NCBI GenBank assembly: GCA_023213395.1
Contig: CM041465.1
Location: 4,526,001-4,590,000, forward strand
From: Cycas panzhihuaensis
Lineage: Eukaryota > Cycadophyta
DNA length: 64,000 nt
Direction: 5' to 3'
The notes below the pieces were generated by a model. That model worked only from the letters and a program-made list of their open reading frames with translations, did not search any database and was not told where the DNA came from. Both the position numbers and the translations under genes were made by a program. Positions 1 through 10,639 of this stretch are shown piece after piece. The first letter of the stretch is position 1; every line of letters starts with the position of its first letter.

Positions 1-1151
1 ATAATATTACTAATCAAGTCATGGAAAATATGAACCATAGCTCTTTAATATATCACACCAACATTCTTCAATCTAAATGGAATGACTTTATAAACGAAGG
101 TACTCCAAGGAGTGGTGAAAGTGGTCTTGTGGCAGTCGTGAGGTGCAATAGAAATCTGATTATATCTTGAAAATTATCCATAAGGGACATTACCTCAAAA
201 TTGGCAGTCTGGTCTTAAATTTAGCCAAGAAAAGGGAGAGGAAAATTATCCTTAGGATGCACATCATTAATTTCATAAAAGTCAATGCAAATTTAAATTG
301 ACCCATTCTTCTTTACTATAGGAACTATGTTAGAAACCCATTAAGGATAATCAACACTCTCAATGAATCCAACTCCTAATAGCTTCTCCACTTCCTATTT
401 AATGGCAGAGGAGAGGCATGGGTGTATAGGGCATTATTTTTGCTACTTAAGTTTTATACCAAGAATTATTATAATGTTATGTTTGACGATTTGGGAGTCA
501 AGGCCACATATATCTTTATAGTCCCACATGAAAACTAAGTAGAACTCATAAAAGAGATCCTTAAACTAAGCAATCTCTTGGAGAGTATAACTAGCTCCCA
601 ACTTAAAAATTCTAAGAATATCCTCTATCTCTAAATCTACATCAATGATTTGTTCCATAATCATTATATTTCCTTCCTCAAAATGAGGAGGGGCAAGCTC
701 TATTGAAGAAATAGACTCCTAGGGTCAAGAATGATTAACTATAACTTTTGAAAAACCCAACTTATGATGTCTATCAGGGAAACTAAGAGATGAACCTTCT
801 AGATGCTCTACCATCACCTCATCATTTTTAAAATGGTTCAAATAGAAGAGATTGATGAGGAGAAGATTTTTAGATTGGAAAGTAGATAAAGAGAGAGGTG
901 TGAAAGGTCAAAGAGGACCAACCAAAGAGTTTGGATAAGCGGGAACAAACTCCATGATTGAAGAAACATGAGAAAATAAAATGGGCCTATCAACAAACTC
1001 CTAAATTAAAGGAAAACATTAGTTAAGCTATTGAGGATTCACACCACAGTCATGGTCAGACCAAGATACCAAGATGAGAGAAAATAGAGAAGGATCCACA
1101 TGAGGATAGGTAAGAAAAGAAACAGTGGAGATGGAATTAACTTCCTGCACT
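1..1151 (-). pseudogene. Ty3/Gypsy pol fragment (RT N-terminal side and upstream region), F family
   Basis: This stretch runs parallel, base for base with many substitutions, to about 43.77-44.96 kb of the same window, which is the start of RT and the upstream spacer of Gypsy element F, also on the minus strand. It therefore belongs to the same Ty3/Gypsy family. No long open frame survives: stops and small indels occur throughout. The RT start (palm N-terminal side) lies at the left edge, and the part from about 430 to 1151 is the region between protease and RT. The fragment stops abruptly at 1151/1152 where sequence matching the LTR of element A begins, so this is a rearrangement or insertion junction. 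The identification rests on the internal parallel, so family assignment is good but domain limits are rough. Confidence 0.75.
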
Positions 1152-1467
1152 CTAAAGTTCTAATTTTTTTAAGAATTGCAGTGAATAGAATACTAAATAG
1201 GTAAACCACCTAACACCTAAACCAGCCTTTGAAAAGGCATCAAGACATCCCTCCTAGATTTATGGAACCCACTCCTTGAATCTAGGAGATGAATTTATAC
1301 AATGAAATGTTCGTTGAAATGCAGTTCTGCATTTCAACCACCTTTCACATAAGTTAATTAATAAACATTAAAGTTTAAACATTAGGATAACTTAAATATA
1401 CATTTAGACATGTGACTAAAATATAAACTTTAAAAGATTACATAAAGATTACATTAACATTCTAACA
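1152..1467 (-). repeat. 3' LTR of Copia A, truncated (316 of 448 bp)
   Basis: Matches 8094-8408 of the right LTR closely and ends in the same TCTAACA. The outer roughly 133 bp of the LTR (the part equivalent to 7961-8093) is absent; Gypsy sequence replaces it at 1151. A purine-rich tract on the minus strand (complement of 1468-1480) abuts the inner end, as expected of the polypurine tract that primes plus-strand synthesis. Confidence 0.88.
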
Positions 1468-1616
1468 TCCTCCTTTAATGTAAACTTTTGTGCTGTAGAA
1501 AAAGAAGGTCTTCATCACGGTGATCCCCCTTTGATGGAGACTTCTTTTATCTACAACAGATTTCTGAGATTTAGAAACTTTACTTTAGTTAAAGACTTCG
1601 CAAGAATATCAGCAAT

Positions 1617-2130
1617 CTATAGATCTGTTGGACAATAAGACAAAGAAACAAGATTATCAGTAACTAAATTATAAATAAAATGCTGATGTAATTCAATATG
1701 CTTAGTCCTAGAATGAGAAACTGGATTTGTAGCTATAGCAATTGCACCTTGATTATCAACTTTAATTTCAATAGAAGAGTTTATAGACAGACCAATTTCA
1801 TTTAGTAAAGATTTAAGCCAAAGTGCTTCTTTACCAGCTTCAACAAGTGCACGATATTCCGCTTCAGTTGTGGATAAAGCAAGTACTAGCATTTTCTTAC
1901 TAGACCAAGTAATAGGTGAGGAATCTATAAAAAATACATAACCTGGAGTATATTTGTGATCAGTTATAATACCTGCCCAATTGGAATCAGTATATCCAAT
2001 TAACGTTAGAGGTTTATTACAAAAATTATAAGTTAAACCATAAAACACAGTATGCTTTAGATATCGTAAGATACATTTGATGGCTTTCCAATGAGATTCG
2101 TGTGGTTGTTGCATATAACAGGAACATAAA
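1617..2130 (-). pseudogene. pol: Copia A RNase H domain
   Basis: Terminal domain of the Copia polyprotein that degrades RNA in the RNA-DNA hybrid. The frame 1617-2114 is open for 165 codons and shows the Copia RNase H series: GYTDSNWAG (first Asp), STTEAEYRAL (Glu), KVDNQGAIAIA (Asp) and the closing HSRTKHIE. All acidic catalytic residues I can see are kept. A stop at 1617 (CPTDL then stop) cuts the last few residues, after which the frame continues IADILAKSL, so the loss is a single nonsense change. It is directly downstream of RT in the same reading direction. Confidence 0.9.
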
Positions 2131-2159
2131 GTGACAGCATAAGAAATATCAGGGTGGGT

Positions 2160-2900
2160 GTGAGTTATCTATATAGTGTAGGATCACATAAAGGTGATGA
2201 ACAATCAGTAGAAAGTTTGACTCCTGAATATAACGAATTAGATATGGGCTTAGCATTTTCCATATTAAACCGTTGAATTAAGTCTAGAATATATTTAGGT
2301 TGAGATATAGTTATATTTGAATGATTTTAATAAACTTGTAAACCAATAAAGTAATGTAGTAGACCTAAATCAGTCATTTCAAATTTGTTCATTAACGTAG
2401 ATTTTAAATGATGAATATTATGAGTTGATAATCCAGTAATGATAATGTCATCAACATAGAAGATTAGAATAGTAAGATTTTTATTTTCACGTTTAAAATA
2501 AAGATTTGGATCACTAATACATCTAGTGTATCCAATGTGAATTAAATAATCATCGACTTTGGTATACCAAGCTCGAGGGGCTTGTTTTAAACCATAAATA
2601 GATTTTTTAAGTTTACAAACTAAATTAGGATTTTCAATAAATCTAGGTGGCTGAGACATATAGATCTCTTCTTTGAGACCACCATTTAAGAAAGCACTCT
2701 TAACATCCATTTGGTAGATTTCTCAACCAAACTTGGCTACAAGAGCAATAGTTATTTTGATTATGTTCATCTTTGCAACAGGGGTAAAGGTTTCATTATA
2801 ATCAATGCCATCTATTTGTGAAAATCCTTTTGTAACAAGGCGAGCTTTATATTTTTCAACTGCGCCTGTTGAATTATATTTTATCCTATAGACCCATTTG
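2160..2900 (-). pseudogene. pol: Copia A reverse transcriptase
   Basis: The RT begins near 2890 with the EKYKARLVTKGF motif and includes MDVKSAFLNG, KSIYGLKQAPRAWY and the catalytic box FYVDDIIIT (2327-2710 is one open frame). Both catalytic Asp residues of YVDD are present. A Trp codon appears as TGA at 2723-2725, just before the MDVKSAFLNG motif, and further stops fall near 2327. These look like single G-to-A changes. Belongs to the standard Copia palm/fingers fold; no alternative reading is likely. Confidence 0.9.
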
Positions 2901-3224
2901 TCCTATTTTGTCCTGCTATACAGGATTGTTGCTAGCTTATTTAAATGTTTTGGGATCATTATTATCCATTATTTTTGCTATTAAGGTAAAATTGGCATAT
3001 AGTTTTTATGCACATATGCGTCTGATATCGATAGGATTACCTACATCAAATCCAACATCAGCAAGTATTTTTGTCACCCAAATAGGTTGCTTATGAGTAA
3101 CTATATTTGAAGATGTAGGTTGATTTGATGAACTAGCCTGAAGAGAAGGATCTATTTCAGTGGATTCAGATAGAGTCCAATTTTGGACTTGAGTTGATAA
3201 AGATTCTATAACTTCTAGATCAAC

Positions 3225-4260
3225 TTATTTATCAGAGAGGTCAACCAAACATGTGTTGGTTAACAAACTTTCAACAGGAAGTTCTACATAAGTAGATGTT
3301 GAAGAAGATCCTTCTTCATCAAATATTACTTCATGCAAAATAGAAATTTGATGCGTGACTGGATCTAAGAGTCTATAAGCTTTACTCTCTTCGCTGTATC
3401 CAATGAAGATGTATTTTTGACTTTTTGGATCTAATTTTTTATGTTTTTCGTGAGGGATATGTCCCCACGCAATACTGCCAAAAATTCGTAAATGATTGAC
3501 AGATAGTTTTCTTCCAGACCATTTTTGTTCTAGAGTAATGTTTTGTAGACATTTACTAGGTAAACAATTTAATAAATAGTTAGAGCAGTTAACTGCTTTT
3601 GCCCATAATTTTAAATCTAGATTCTTTGCATGTAACATGTAACGAGTCATCTCAACTAGAGTACAGTTTTTGCGTTCAACAACACCATTTTGCTGAGGTG
3701 TGTATGCAATGGAATGTTAGAACTTAATCCCATGTGATTTGCAGAAAGAAGTGACTTTTTCACTTAAATATTCCTTAGCATTATCAGATCGAAATATTTT
3801 AATTTTTGAATTTGATTGATTTTCAATTAACGTTTTATATTCAACGAAAATATCAAATACTTGACTACGTGTTTTGAGCATGTAAACCCAACATTTTCTT
3901 GAATAATCATTTATAAATGTAACAAAATAACGAGAACCTAAGTATGATGTTACATGAAAGTATCTACATATATTAGAGTGGATAAGTTCAAATGGAGCAG
4001 TTACTCTGAATTGAGTTTTATGTGGAAATGGATCCATGTGTTGTTTGTCTGTCACACAGGCTTCACAAACACCATAAACTGTGTTTAAGGGTGGTAGACC
4101 ATGAACTATTTCATGCTTCTTTAAATATTACAGTTTGCCATAACTTGTATCGCCAAATCTTACATGTCAAAGTTTACTGACTAAGTTAGATTTGGCAATA
4201 AAGGTACTAAAAGATTTTGTTTTGTTATTTTAAAGACTTGTTAGACTATAGAGACCTGTG
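3225..4260 (-). pseudogene. pol: Copia A integrase
   Basis: Two open frames, 3717-4055 and 3225-3650, are the same protein broken by a nonsense codon at 3717-3719 and a short non-open part. The zinc-binding HHCC region lies at about 4060-4200 (CEAC is visible). The catalytic core shows the first Asp in ELIHSNICRYF, the second in FRSDNAKEYL and the Glu in NGVVERKN, so the DDE set is intact. The C-terminal GKKE-like part with FGSIAWGHIPHEKHKKLDPKSQKYIFIGY is typical of Copia integrases. Integrase inserts the cDNA into host chromosomes. Confidence 0.9.
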
Positions 4261-4544
4261 TTATGATCAACAGGTCTTGAGGTAATACGTCTAAATTTGT
4301 TTAATAATTCCTTAATAATAAAATTATTTTTCCAGAATTCGACGATAAGGTCTTTCTGGCAGATTTGATAGACAGAGAGTAGGTTTAGTAACAAACCAGG
4401 TACGTAAAAGACATCCTTGATTGAACTATCTTTTAAGATAACATCACCTGATCCTTTGACTTTAAGTTGATTACCACTTCCGAAAGAAATCTCTTCTTCA
4501 GAGTTCGTATCAGATTGATAAGTAGTTAAATTTTTCTAGTGTCC

Positions 4545-4600
4545 AGTCATGTGATTGAATGCACCAGAGTCAAGGATCCACTATGGTGGTTGATTTGAAG
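4545..4600 (-). pseudogene. pol: Copia A aspartic protease active site
   Basis: The minus strand encodes PPWWILDSGAFNHMTGH, the Copia protease signature with the catalytic DSGA. It sits between the gag zinc knuckle and the integrase, the usual position. Surrounding residues are interrupted by scattered stops, so I give only the motif region. The enzyme matures the Gag-Pol polyprotein. Confidence 0.85.
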
Positions 4601-4739
4601 GGGCAACAAATGCAGAAGTTGTTGCTGCTAAAGAGCGATTATGAGATTGATGATTTTGGGGTCGTGATTGAGAATGGGATTGAAAATGGGATTGAGGTCT
4701 ATTTTGCAATCCCTTAGAAGCTTTCCATACTTACGAAGC

Positions 4740-5546
4740 TATTCTACTTCTGCAGATATCAATAGTATTACCTTTTTTATGACAATAGGCACAACTAGTA
4801 TTCTGAGAAGAAGTTGTGTTGTTCCTATTATGAAAGAATTGATTAGAAGTATTCTGGTGTTTAGTTGGACCAGAATATTTAACATTGTTTTGTGAATTAG
4901 ATGGTGAATCTCTATGAAGTTTCTAAAATTTTAGATTATTATGAAAGTTATTATGTTGTTTATTTTTAAATTGTGGCTTAGTTTTGGAAAACAAAACCTG
5001 TGAAGGATCTTTTAATGCACTTGTTTGAATTAACACTATCTGATGTTTAATCAACTGGTTTGTCAATTGATTGAATGTTATAGGTGGGTTGCCAGCTTGT
5101 TGTCTAGCAGTTTTATAGAGACTAAAGTGTTTTGGTAGTTTGTTTACTGCAAGATGTACGAGTGTATCATCGTCTCTAGCATGCGTGATTATTTTCTCAG
5201 TATCACCTTCTTTAGTTTTAGATTTCACGCAGTTTCCTAGATCTTTATTAATTAATTGAATTTTAGTTAAAAAATCCTCAACATTAGAAAAATCGTCAAA
5301 AGTAAGGTTATACAATTGCTTTTCTAGGACAGCCACTTGATGTGTATCTACCTTATCATATTTTTCTTGCAAGGTTTTCCAGACAGTGGCCAAGTCATCT
5401 GTTTCAGAAAACTGCCTACTAATTTCTGGTGAAAGTGAGTTTAATATGGTGCCTAAGGCTACATCTGAGTTCATCAGATATACCATGTAACTCTCTATAG
5501 CATATGCTTTTGGTTTTTGAAATTCACCTATCACATATCTCCACAT
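4740..5546 (-). pseudogene. gag: Copia A gag with degenerate zinc knuckle
   Basis: The frame 4923-5546 (207 codons) matches the Copia Gag type (UBN2-like), with TVWKTLQEKYDKVDTHQV and KLYNLTFDDF-like segments that form the helical capsid domain. Past a stop at 4923 the minus strand encodes a knuckle CAYCHKKGNTIDIC (about 4750-4793): the CX2C and final Cys are there, but the His is replaced by Asn. Gag packages the genomic RNA. The start is taken at the Met at 5546, but the native start may lie upstream because the beginning of the frame lacks the usual leader residues. Confidence 0.88.
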
Positions 5547-6599
5547 CTTTTACTGTTTGAGCTTATAGGATATGCGATTCCTCCAGTTGGCATAGTTTGA
5601 GCCAGTTAATATTGGAATTGGAACGCAGGTGATTGTCCCTGGCATTAATGCCATATTGGGAGTGATGAGGTTTGATTGTAGATTGAAGAGTTATGAAGGT
5701 GTTTGGAAAAATAATCACTTAGTAAAAGTACTAATCATGTTAACAGGTATAATTCAAGAAGGTATTCTAGTATGCATTAGTTGTATTTAAGAAAAAAAAC
5801 CATATGTTTGTAGACAGATGAATAAATAAATAACTTCTTAAAACATTGCCTTAAGCAGTCCCTTTTGATAAACAGTTCTCTTTGAGAAATAGTCCCCCTT
5901 TGACAATCAAATTAGTTGTCATTACTCTAAAAAAATGAACAAATCCTTAAAGAAATGAAAAACCCCCCTTGATTAAAACAGTTCTAATAAAAAAATTTCC
6001 TTTAAAAAATAAATGTTTGCCAAAAAAAGGTTTAAATTCCAAGAATATGAAGTTAAAGCACTTAATTATATGTTGCAATTGATTTAGTTAGATGCTTTAA
6101 GATGGCAATAATTTTGAAGATATCAAACTAATCTTCAAGATATTTATAAAAATATTAATTATCCTTAAATAATTAAGCTTTATTTTGAAAGAAAAGAAGG
6201 TATATAAATGTAAATTAAAAGGTATTGAATTTAATATCATAGAATTTTAATAATCCACGTATTAGATATTAAACTGATAAGAATATATTCTATATTTGAT
6301 CTTAGCTAAAATTTGAGAAAGGTATATATATAATCTTATAATGAGTGTTTTAAAGATTATATATACCTTATATATGACATATAAACAAATAGAATATAAA
6401 GTAAGATATTAGTTAGGGCGGAATAGTTTATTTTGATTTTATAAATAAATGTGATACTATATAAGGGGGGAAAGGATTTTGTAATGATTAATTAAATGTC
6501 ATACATTAAAGAAATGTTGATTTTAAGTACTAAAGGTTAATTAAAAGGGGGGAGATATAGATTTTGATTTGTAAATAAGAGTTTATAAGGTAAAGGGGG

Positions 6600-6800
6600 G
6601 TATCATTTAAATCAAAATTTGCTAAAGGAGGGGAGGTATAATTTTCTATTTAAATCAAAGTATGAAGAAAGGGGTTAGGTTTTATTTAAATCAAAATATG
6701 ATAAAGAGGGGGGGGGGGGGGTTAGGTTTTATTTAAATCAAAATATGATAAAGAGGGGGGGGGGGAGGGGGGCTTATGTTTGATTTAAATCAAAATTAAA
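6600..6800. repeat. Minisatellite of TTTAAATCAAA units with long G runs
   Basis: About five units share the core TTTAAATCAAA (near 6608, 6652, 6689, 6732, 6783), separated by purine stretches ending in G runs of up to 14. Two central units are nearly identical. The G strand is the plus strand, so the element's own RNA would be C-rich here. Confidence 0.85.
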
Positions 6801-7217
6801 AAGGAAAAATAAAAAAACCTAAACCTAAATGGATGGACCCAATGGAGTTATTAGTTTAAAAAAATGAAATCAAATTTGAAGATGGATTGGGGTCCGAGGG
6901 GGGTAAGGGCATAAGAAACCCTACCTGGTATTTTTCATGGCGGCGGCGTTCATTGTATGCAGGTTAATCGCTCGTGGCTGAGATGAGATGGAGATGGTGA
7001 TCCGTGATAACAGGTGATGGACGAAGGCTGGAGCTGGTCTCTTCAATGGTAACTCGCAACTTGGGAGGCTTCGAGATGGACAACTCATACTTGTTCCTTT
7101 GAATATATAGCCTTTTGCAGATCATGATAGAGCTTTAGGTGAGGGCATACAGATGGCAGTTCCCCTGGACGTAACCTCAAGTTTGAACGCAAACCCTCTC
7201 AGCCTCAGCTACCACTG

Positions 7218-7406
7218 TTCCTCATTTGTACCAGGAGAGCCTGTGCTTCGAGTAGCATTTTCTTTTTCAATGTAGTCCTTAACAGTGTCTACATCAGATA
7301 CCATGTACTCTTATAAGCCCACAAAGCAGACCTGTTGTTTACCATCTTCCCTCATGCATAGTTTCCTCCTTTCATTCAGCAAATCATAGAGCTTACCTCC
7401 GTATAA
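7218..7406 (-). pseudogene. Captured fragment of a host kinesin-13 motor-domain gene
   Basis: On the minus strand a single frame of 63 codons reads YGGKLYDLLNERRKLCMRED followed by GKQQVCFVGL, a stop, and EYMVSDVDTVKDYIEKENATR then STGSPGTNEE. This is the kinesin-13 (MCAK/KIN13A type) motor region just before the switch I SSRSH motif: the family reads YGGKLFDLLN, KLCMREDGKQQV, VGLQEY and NATRSTG at the same places. One Gln codon (CAA/CAG) appears as TAA. The match ends abruptly on both sides: no FFEI before it and no SSRSHAI after it, so it is a partial exon. It lies in the leader of Copia A on the same strand as the element's genes. Kinesin-13 depolymerises microtubules; this fragment cannot. 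Confidence 0.85.
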
Positions 7407-7948
7407 AGGAAGGGCGTAAGAAACCCTACTTGTTTGGGTTGGAGAAAGACACAATTATTATCATACGGTTGAGGGACAATGCGTAGGTTGATCTATCATT
7501 AGGCTCATTGAATGCAGGCAAGCATGCAGAGAAAGGTATAAACCCTAACGATGGTTACTCTATCCCTTTCTGCTTCTATTATGGTCTGTATGTTGATGCA
7601 GGGGTTTTCTAGTACATTACTTGTTAATTCTTGCAATTTTGCCAATAGTCATAACAGACAGACATTCTTCGATGATTTCCTCCTAACTGGGTTGCCAGTC
7701 ATTTCTTCATAGACTTTGTCTTTGTTGAATGGAGCTTCAATGCTCTTTGGCTCATTAGGATTTCACTTTTTCATTTTTCATTCAAAGTTTTGATTTCAGA
7801 TGTAAATATTTTTTATACGGAAATGTATATTTGTGGGCCAAAAGAAGGTCAAGGGAAAAATATATAGAAGGGCATCTGTCAAAAGGTTGGGAGAGGTGGG
7901 ATCCAAAAAAAAAAACTATAGGCTATATCAGAGGAAGAAAGGTTGTAA

Positions 7949-7960
7949 GCTCTAATACCA
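7949..7960 (-). promoter_or_regulatory. Primer-binding site of Copia A (initiator tRNA-Met type)
   Basis: The minus strand reads TGGTATTAGAGC, one base off the TGGTATCAGAGC complement of plant initiator tRNA-Met 3' end. It lies directly inside the 5' LTR, which fixes the element's orientation and the LTR boundary. Confidence 0.9.
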
Positions 7961-8408
7961 TGTAAGAAGAAGGGCACATGCACAATGTAATCATAGAATC
8001 ATAAAATAAGCAAACACAGGTAATAAGATAACACCCCACATGTACACCAGGTTGATAGGTGGAAAACCCCTTCTAGGAAAGAAAAACCACCTCCTAAAGT
8101 TCTAATTTTATTAAGAATTGCAGTGAACAGAATACCAAATAGGTAAACCACCTAACACCTAAACCAACCTTTAAAAAGGCATCAGGACAACCCTCCTAGA
8201 TTCATGGAACCCACTACTTGAATCTAGGAGATGAATTTATACAACGAAAGGTTGTTGAAATGTAGTTCCGCATTTCAACCACCTTTCACATAAGTTGATT
8301 AATAAACATTAAAGTTTAAACATTAGGATAACTTAAATATACATTTAGACATGTGACTAAAATATGAACTTTAAAATATTACATAAAGATTAGATTAACA
8401 TTCTAACA
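7961..8408 (-). repeat. 5' LTR of Copia A (448 bp)
   Basis: Starts TGTAAGAA and ends TTCTAACA on the plus strand, giving TG...CA ends and short imperfect inverted termini. Its inner boundary at 7961 directly abuts the primer-binding site. The part 8094-8408 is repeated at 1152-1467 with few differences. The right end at 8408 breaks the coat-protein sequence of the pararetrovirus. Confidence 0.9.
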
Positions 8409-8443
8409 GTTCTCTTTTTAAAAAAGGCAAATGGCTAAAATCT

Positions 8444-9055
8444 TTATCCTTGTTTATTAATTACCTTGAATCTATTTTGTCTATAGATTTTTGGCAATTT
8501 CTTTTCTCTGCCATATAACTTGCATCCTTCAATCTTATTATAATATGTTGTTGATATAGCAAGCAATTTGTTTTGGACTTGCCTTTGATGGCAAATTATC
8601 TTAATTTCTTGCCTAGCATAGTCAATAAGATCTAAAAAATATGTTTCTTCAATATCAACATGCAATTTTTCTAATCTATCTTGTACAAGGGTTCTTATAT
8701 TTTTAGGCAATACTCCTAGAAACTGGACTTTTACAAAATTATTTCGATGTAAATCCAATTTATAGACCAACTTAATATAGTTTATTGCATATTCTTTGAA
8801 CTTCCCTAAATTAAATAACTTTATTTGTGCCAATGCTATTTGATCCATAGATTTTCTATGTGCTGACTGAGGACAGAATTCTATTATTAAGGACTCTTTT
8901 AATTCCATAAGTCCTCTCATAAGTTCATCTTTGTCTTTATATTTTGCATGATTCCACCAGTGTAAAATCATACCTTGCATGTTTCTGGAAACTAACTCAA
9001 CCATCATGTTGTTATGTAAAGTTGGATTTGAATGTTGCATAGTGATGAAATGCAT
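8444..9055 (-). pseudogene. Pararetrovirus coat-protein (Gag-like) domain, copy 1
   Basis: A 203-codon open frame, the longest in this copy. It holds a helical capsid-type region with an early WW pair (HWWNHAKYKDKDEL), a repeating Leu pattern and a basic C-terminal end, as in coat proteins of Caulimoviridae and related Ty3/Gypsy Gag. The same protein, more damaged, is encoded on the plus strand at about 14640-15260. Its zinc knuckle would follow downstream but Copia A interrupts at 8409. Distinguishing virus coat protein from Gypsy Gag is not possible from this domain alone; the neighbouring order without integrase decides it. Confidence 0.7.
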
Positions 9056-9108
9056 TATCCATGCATGTATTTAATCAATTGGATCTATTATTCCATCAAT
9101 ATTCAACA

Positions 9109-9480
9109 TTACCATTGACCATGAGAATGCTTGTACCAATTAGGAGCTTGAGAAGATGATGCTTCCACTTCCATTTTAACCATTCTGATATTTCCCATTG
9201 GCTTTTTGCCTTTGTCCTTTTGACTAAAATATTTAGCCAAATTTGATAATGATGCATCTTCTGAAATATTTACAGGAATTTCTAGAACCATACTAATTGC
9301 ATATTTTATTTTATTTTAATTTTCTTTTTGTTGAGCTTCATTATATTGTTTTAGAAGCTAAAGATTGCTCAATGTTTTTTGGACATCTCTTTGAATACCA
9401 TCACACCAAAACCTTGATGTAGTAGTGGAGAGGATACCACTTTTGATTACTTCTGATTTTAGTGTAGCATAGTAAAGAAC
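9109..9480 (-). pseudogene. Pararetrovirus region upstream of coat protein, copy 1
   Basis: The frame 9109-9291 (60 codons) and the preceding piece up to about 9430 encode a Lys/Ser-rich linker and the last part of a helical segment. They match plus-strand 14090-14600 almost residue for residue. At about 9420-9435 the sequence jumps from intergenic-region DNA straight into this helical part, so about 1 kb (leader, any movement-protein region and most of the coil) is deleted relative to copy 2. The role of the segment is not known to me; a coiled-coil before the capsid domain may help assembly. Confidence 0.6.
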
Positions 9481-9559
9481 TTTAAGAACTCCTACAGATC
9501 CTATGACTCTTTCTCTTCCAAATATTCTAAAATAAAATAAAAGGAAGTAATGCAAATAT

Positions 9560-10620
9560 AACTATAAATACATGAGCACTTAGTATACATGCACTCTTTT
9601 ACAGAAAAACACACCCTTGTATTAATTAGAATAAAAAACTTATAGACATTACCACTCAATGTTCTCGCAAGGCTTTGACAATGAGATCCTCATGAATACT
9701 CAAAGGAAAATGAATGAAAGATCAACTCCATAAAATTCACTCTACCTTAATGAGTTATTCAAAGGTATATTTATAACCCCAAGAGTGAGTAGCAAGGTGC
9801 ATAATGTCCTTATCCCACTCAAACCTCATGGCTGTGGGACAGTGTAGATTCCTGATGTACTGACTCATGACTAGACCCTTGCTAACTTTTAGTGTGCCTA
9901 AATGTGCATCTTTTACAGTGATTTTAACTAGTGTGAATGTAAGTGTACTATTTTACAATCCACTATCTATTATTTTATTATCAAGCACATGTGAGTGCAC
10001 ATCTTTGTACAATTGGCAAACCATTATCTATTATTTTATTATAAGATACATGTGAGTGTACATTTTTGTACATCTATTACTTGTCTTTACTGGGAGTCTT
10101 CTAACATAGACTATTTGTCAGGTGGAGCCATGTAGGTACTAGAATACATCCTTTCGTCCATATAGATGGTTATCTGGGGATATCATCCATAGTATATCTT
10201 TACCAGGCTCTAGATATTAAAGTTGTTCATATTTTGTAGGTGTCAAAATACTGCATAGTAGTTTGAGATGTATTCCTTTACAAAGTTCTAAAAACTTAGA
10301 GTAAACTCATATTATTTTTAGAATATATACATATGATGTAGTTTATTCTAATTTATTAGATACTTTAATGATACGAGTGTGGAAGAACTCCAAGATGTTG
10401 AGTTTACAAATACATTTATATTCATTTCATTTACTCAAATAAAATCTATTATAGGCTATGAATATTTTGAGTAATATTGAGCTTGGATAAATCCTTGCCA
10501 TCTTACTTGAAAAAATTCTTTGCAATCCCTTGGGACTCTTCAAATTCTATCAAAATCCCATTTACCTAGAAGCCTTGGTCTACCCTAATTAGAGCTACTA
10601 GATTCTAAATGTGCCTCCTA
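9560..10620 (-). promoter_or_regulatory. Pararetrovirus intergenic (promoter) region, copy 1
   Basis: About 1 kb without a supported gene, nearly the exact reverse complement of 17.80-18.88 kb. It lies after RNase H and before the next unit, where caulimovirids keep the promoter of the pregenomic RNA. On the minus strand a TATAAATA box is at 9768-9775. About 60-bp repeats containing the motif GTGAGTGCAC/GTGAGTGTAC (plus strand) occur near 9931, 9991 and 10052. Short open frames here (9867-10055) are not conserved in the other copy. Confidence 0.7.
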
Positions 10621-10639
10621 TAAGAATTAAACATAAGAT

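Larger units (their letters stand above)
5547..7948 (-). other. Long untranslated leader of Copia A with inserted DNA
   Basis: About 2.4 kb separates the primer site from gag, much longer than a normal Copia leader. It holds, from right to left: a 7430-7948 stretch with no frame I recognise; the kinesin-13 fragment (7218-7406); a more GC-rich 6900-7210 stretch with a GGCGGCGGCG run; a G-run minisatellite (about 6600-6800); and AT-rich DNA (5560-6590). Its size and mixed base composition suggest acquired host DNA. Confidence 0.7.
1152..8408 (-). mobile_element. Ty1/Copia LTR retrotransposon A
   Basis: Reading the minus strand, the order is 5' LTR (7961-8408), tRNA-Met-type primer site (7949-7960), a 2.4 kb leader, gag, protease, integrase, RT, RNase H, polypurine tract and a truncated 3' LTR (1152-1467). 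The integrase-before-RT order is diagnostic of Copia. The right flank from 8409 continues pararetrovirus coat-protein sequence, so A inserted into that locus; the left flank is unrelated Gypsy DNA, so the 3' end was lost in a later event and no target duplication can be read. Coding frames are open over long stretches with only a few stops, so A is younger than the pararetrovirus and element D, but it is not functional. Confidence 0.9.

Noticed and set aside
9867-10055. Frame in the pararetrovirus intergenic region
   Set aside because: Not open in the matching part of copy 2; the region is non-coding in both.
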